From: Chloroflexota bacterium | GTDB lineage: Bacteria > Chloroflexota > Ktedonobacteria > Ktedonobacterales > JADMIN01 | DNA length: 64,000 nt | Direction of reading: 5' to 3' | Assembly (NCBI GenBank): GCA_021323855.1 | Contig: JAJPKE010000027.1 | Span: forward strand, 1 to 64,000 | The notes under the pieces: model-generated | Told to the model about the DNA's origin: nothing | Database searches by the model: none | Seen by the model: the letters and a program-made list of their open reading frames with translations, nothing else | Made by a program: the position numbers and the translations under genes | Shown: piece after piece, positions 61,155-64,000 of the stretch | How positions within the stretch are numbered: the stretch's first letter is position 1 | Layout: every line of letters begins with the position of its first letter

Positions 61155-62362
61155 GCCAGACCTCCACAGGCGCTCTTGGTGCTGCCGTCCTCGTCTTTGC
61201 TTGCTTTGAGGACATTGCGTGCAATGACCATACGATGCACCTCAGAGGGACCATCGTAGATGCGCGCAGCGCGGGCATCACGGTAGAAGCGTTCGAGCGG
61301 CAGATCGGTCGAATAGCCAAGCGAGCCGCAGACCTGAATCGCCCGGTCCACGATGCGGTCGAGCGCCTCAGCGACATAGACCTTTGCCATCGAGACCTCC
61401 TGGCGGTAGGGACGGTCCTGTTCAATCAGCCAGGCGGAGTGTAGCACCATCAACCGTGCAGCGTAGAGGTCCATCGCTGAATCTGCAAGCATCCACTGGA
61501 TTGCCTGCCGTTCGGCTAGCGGCGCGCCGAAGGTTTTGCGGGTGCGTGCGCGTGCGGTGGCGATGTCCAGCGCGCGCTGCGCCATACCAATCCAGCGCAT
61601 GCAGTGGGCGAGCCGCGCCGGACCCAGGCGAATCTGTGCCAGAGCGAAGCCCTGGCCCTCCGCGCCGAGCATCTGGCTTGCCGGTATGGTGATATTGTTG
61701 AGCCGCACCTCACAGTGGCCGCCCGGCGAGTGGGTACCCATCACCGGTATCTCGCGCACGACCTCCCAGCCGGGCGTATCGGCATCCACCAGGAACAGAG
61801 ACATGCCCTTCTGCGGCGCGACATCGGGGTTAGTGACTGCGACGACGATGGCGAACGCTGCGCCCGCTGCGCCGGTGATAAACCACTTTTCGCCGTTGAT
61901 GATCCAGTTGTCGCCGTCACGCACGGCGCGCGACTTCAGCCCGGCGGCATCCGCTCCGGAAGCCTGTTCCGTCATGGCAAAGCAGGAACGCACCTCAGCC
62001 GCTGCCAGTGGACGCAGATAGCGTTCTTTCTGCTCATGGGTGGCGGCCTTCTCCAGGAGGTGCATATTACCCTCATCCGGCGCTGAACAGTTGAGGACCA
62101 GCGGCGCAATCGCGCTGACGCCCAACTCCTGGCTGATGAGCGCCATGCCCAGCGGGCCAACGCCGAGGCCGCCCCATTCTGGCGGCAGATGCGGCGCCCA
62201 GAGCTTGAGGTCGCGTGCGCGTTGCCGTAACTGCGCCAGCGCCTCCTCATCGAGATGGCCCTCCGGCATGCGTTCCTCGGCGGGCAATATCTCCTCACGC
62301 ACGAACGTTGCTACACGGGTGCGAAGGTCATCCAGGTCCGGCGGAATGGTAAAGTCTATCAT
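61151..62362 (-). CDS. Acyl-CoA dehydrogenase, ACAD10/11-like
   Basis: 403 residues from ATG 62362 (GGGAG upstream). Full ACAD fold: FTIPPDLDDLRTRVATFVREEILP, GVGPLGMALISQELG, CFAMTEQASGADAAGLKSRA, INGEKWFITGA, GPARLAHCMRWIGMAQRALDIA and RFYRDARAARIYDGPSEVHRMVIARNVL. FAD-dependent alpha,beta-dehydrogenation of an acyl-CoA. Coupled to the kinase gene. Confidence 0.95.
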   Translation of the reverse strand: MIDFTIPPDLDDLRTRVATFVREEILPAEERMPEGHLDEEALAQLRQRARDLKLWAPHLPPEWGGLGVGPLGMALISQELGVSAIAPLVLNCSAPDEGNMHLLEKAATHEQKERYLRPLAAAEVRSCFAMTEQASGADAAGLKSRAVRDGDNWIINGEKWFITGAAGAAFAIVVAVTNPDVAPQKGMSLFLVDADTPGWEVVREIPVMGTHSPGGHCEVRLNNITIPASQMLGAEGQGFALAQIRLGPARLAHCMRWIGMAQRALDIATARARTRKTFGAPLAERQAIQWMLADSAMDLYAARLMVLHSAWLIEQDRPYRQEVSMAKVYVAEALDRIVDRAIQVCGSLGYSTDLPLERFYRDARAARIYDGPSEVHRMVIARNVLKASKDEDGSTKSACGGLA

Positions 62363-62644
62363 CTGCGATACTCCCGGCCACGTTGGAGGGCACGCCACGC
62401 CCAGGACGAGCGACATAGGATATGGGCAGCAGAACGGCGTCGGTACTGCGGCTCGTTCCCAGTATACGCGAGCCGGCATGACATGTACACGCAACTGGCA
62501 ACGCTTTTTTCGTCTCGCGCTGGCGCGTGTAGCGGCTGCCGGATTTCCTGGGGAATTGTTCTGAGCGGCACGGTGGCGTAAAATTGGCATCGAATCTCTG
62601 TGCAGGGTCCATTGTCCGTAAAATGCCATTGAAGGGGATACGTC

Positions 62645-63763
62645 ATGCGTGTCTTGATGATTTCGAAAGCTCTGGTGGCCGGAACATCGCAGCGAAAACT
62701 GGAAGAGCTGGCGAAGTGCGGCGCAGAACTGACGCTGGTGACGCCTCCCTACTGGCTGCATGACGATGGTAGTAAGCAGACTCTCGAACGGCTCTATACC
62801 ACGGGCTACCGCATGATCGAAACCCCGATTCGCTTCAATGGCAACTATCATTTGCATCACTATCCGGAACTAGGCAGCATCATGGCTGAGGTCAGGCCGG
62901 AGGTGGTGCATATTGACGAGGAGCCATATAACTATGCGACGTTCCAGGCAATGCGGCTGGCCGAGCGAAACAAGGCGCGCGCGCTCTTCTTCGCCTATCA
63001 GAATCTCTTCCGCAGCTATCCACCGCCGTTTCGCCAGTTCGAGCAATACAACTATCGCCATGCCGCCGCAGCGATAGCCGGCAACCGCGAGGCGGGCGAA
63101 GTCCTCAAACAGAAGGGCTATCAGGGATCGCTCTATGTGATTCCACAGTTCGGCTTCGATACGGATATTTACCGGCGGAGCGCGCCACGCCAACCACGCC
63201 AGCCCGGAGACCCCTTCACGCTGGGCTATATTGGCCGCCTCAAAGAAGAGAAAGGATTGACGACGATGGTAGAGGCGCTCAGCCTGTTGCCTGACTATTG
63301 CCGTGCCCTGTTCATCGGGTACGGACCGATGCAGAGCGTCCTCGAAGAGCAGGCGGAGCGGCTGGGTGTAGCTTCGCGCGTCATCTTCAGGCCGGGCGTG
63401 CCGACGGCGCAGGTGCCGCGCGAATTGGAGCAGATGGACGTGATGGTGCTACCGTCGCTGACCCGCCCCAACTGGAAGGAACAGTTTGGCCGCACACTGG
63501 CGGAGGCGATGTCTTGCGAGACGCCGGTAATCGGCTCCGATAGCGGCGAAATCCCCTATGTCATCGGTGACGCAGGGCTGATCTTCAAAGAAGGCAATGC
63601 GCATGAATTGAGCGCCTGCGTCCAGCGATTGCTCGCTGATCCCGCGCTCTATGCTGAATTGGCGCGACGAGGCCGCCAGCGTGTGTTGGAGAACTACACG
63701 CAAGAGCGCATCGCACAGCAGACCTACGAGGTGTACTGCAAAATCGCACCGCGCGCCGTCTGA
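62645..63763 (+). CDS. Group-4 glycosyltransferase
   Basis: 372 residues, ATG 62645 with GAAGGGG upstream. GT-B fold: MRVLMISKALVAGTSQRKLEEL, VVHIDEEPYN, FTLGYIGRLKEEKGL, VIFRPGVPTAQVPRELE and EQFGRTLAEAMSCETPVIGSDSGEIPYVIGDAG with both glutamates of the EX7E motif. Transfers a sugar in surface-glycan synthesis; donor unknown. Divergent from the acyl-CoA dehydrogenase gene. Confidence 0.93.
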   Translation: MRVLMISKALVAGTSQRKLEELAKCGAELTLVTPPYWLHDDGSKQTLERLYTTGYRMIETPIRFNGNYHLHHYPELGSIMAEVRPEVVHIDEEPYNYATFQAMRLAERNKARALFFAYQNLFRSYPPPFRQFEQYNYRHAAAAIAGNREAGEVLKQKGYQGSLYVIPQFGFDTDIYRRSAPRQPRQPGDPFTLGYIGRLKEEKGLTTMVEALSLLPDYCRALFIGYGPMQSVLEEQAERLGVASRVIFRPGVPTAQVPRELEQMDVMVLPSLTRPNWKEQFGRTLAEAMSCETPVIGSDSGEIPYVIGDAGLIFKEGNAHELSACVQRLLADPALYAELARRGRQRVLENYTQERIAQQTYEVYCKIAPRAV

Positions 63764-63765
63764 AC

Positions 63766-63862
63766 CAATGTAGCACGGTTCTCGCTACTGGCGGGGCAGA
63801 TATTCCTGTCTGCCAGAAAAGCCAACGCAGACACGAAGGTCTGCGCTACTGATGGGATTAGC
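63766..63862. repeat. Hairpin cluster related to 34.2 kb
   Basis: Contains TGGCGGGGCAGA/TCTGCCA and GCAGAC ... GTCTGC hairpins; GTCTGCGCTAC resembles the inverse of the GTAGCGCAGAC motif at about 34182. Confidence 0.65.
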
Positions 63863-63906
63863 CTCCTGATGCACATTGGCGTGAGCTTCCAACTGCTCTC
63901 AGCCGC

Positions 63907-63935
63907 TTGCCCAATAAGCGAGACGGCGGTATACT
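63907..63935 (+). promoter_or_regulatory. Strong promoter leading out of the window
   Basis: TTGCCC (63907-63912), 17-bp spacer, TATACT (63930-63935). An ATG at 63996 with GGAAG seven bases upstream may start the gene beyond the right edge. Confidence 0.55.
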
Positions 63936-64000
63936 GGAAGGGTGAGACATCAGCAATCAGTAGCGGGCATCAGACCATCCTACGGAAGCGAGCCAATGGG

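Noticed and set aside
61151..62860. 569-residue reading of the acyl-CoA dehydrogenase
   Set aside because: The first 166 codons lack family similarity; ATG 62362 has a ribosome site and fits the family length.
1..64000. Prophage, insertion sequence or integrative element
   Set aside because: No transposase, integrase, phage structural gene or tRNA-adjacent attachment duplication seen, including at the tRNA-Gln gene.

Overview
The window is bacterial chromosome at about 58-60 % G+C with dense, short-gap genes on both strands and no rRNA, integrase or insertion-sequence transposase. The gene content fits a Chloroflexota bacterium, possibly of the Ktedonobacteria type: a split glycine decarboxylase (gcvPA/gcvPB), many group-4 glycosyltransferases, TIR proteins fused to formylglycine-generating-enzyme-like (FGE/SUMF1) domains, many small SAM methyltransferases, and dispersed GC-rich hairpin repeats. 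That placement is inference from gene content, not a phylogenetic result.

Layout. 1-2.2 kb: a TIR-FGE protein cut by the left edge, a small XRE-repressor operon, and a divergent SWIM-like zinc-finger gene with a palindrome-rich control region. 2.2-7.7 kb: two glycosyltransferases, a divergent CpsB-like protein that has lost its metal ligands, and an ABC exporter. 8-13.9 kb: a K+ channel homologue with a TLGLGD filter, an unknown protein, a methyltransferase, a bPH/jelly-roll membrane protein, a second SWIM-like protein, and an alkyltransferase with a degenerate Ada zinc domain. 14-19.5 kb: a NarL-type two-component pair, a small membrane protein and an MMPL exporter; a 166-bp inverted repeat lies between kinase and regulator and again after the small membrane protein. 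19.5-22.3 kb: an HNH nuclease with a small partner, two unknown proteins, and an exported protein. 22.4-29.6 kb: M20 amidohydrolase, DUF1684 protein, three methyltransferases, an aldehyde dehydrogenase and a small membrane protein. 30-38.2 kb: nitrogen and amino-acid genes (aminotransferase, gatB, glutamate dehydrogenase), an AHSA1-like protein, an M42 peptidase, a KGG stress protein and a NYN-LOTUS protein. 38.5-43.3 kb: the glycine cleavage operon gcvT-gcvH-gcvPA-gcvPB. 43.5-50.5 kb: acyl-CoA dehydrogenase, M19 dipeptidase, methyltransferase, endonuclease V, tRNA-Gln(CUG), and an L,D-transpeptidase lipoprotein. 50.5-55.4 kb: a FAD monooxygenase and a 996-residue TIR-helical repeat-FGE protein. 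55.6-64 kb: a polytopic membrane protein, a family-2 glycosyltransferase, an acidic unknown protein, a histidine phosphatase, a phosphotransferase/acyl-CoA dehydrogenase pair, a group-4 glycosyltransferase, and a strong promoter firing out of the right edge.

The strongest candidates for new biology are the two TIR-FGE proteins. Both keep the TIR glutamate used by NADases; the complete one carries a roughly 130-residue helical repeat and an FGE fold without catalytic cysteines. Next are the degenerate enzymes (CpsB-like protein, its neighbouring glycosyltransferase, the Ada-like tail) and a hairpin/G-quadruplex repeat family that abuts stop codons. No CRISPR array, riboswitch or prophage was recognised.
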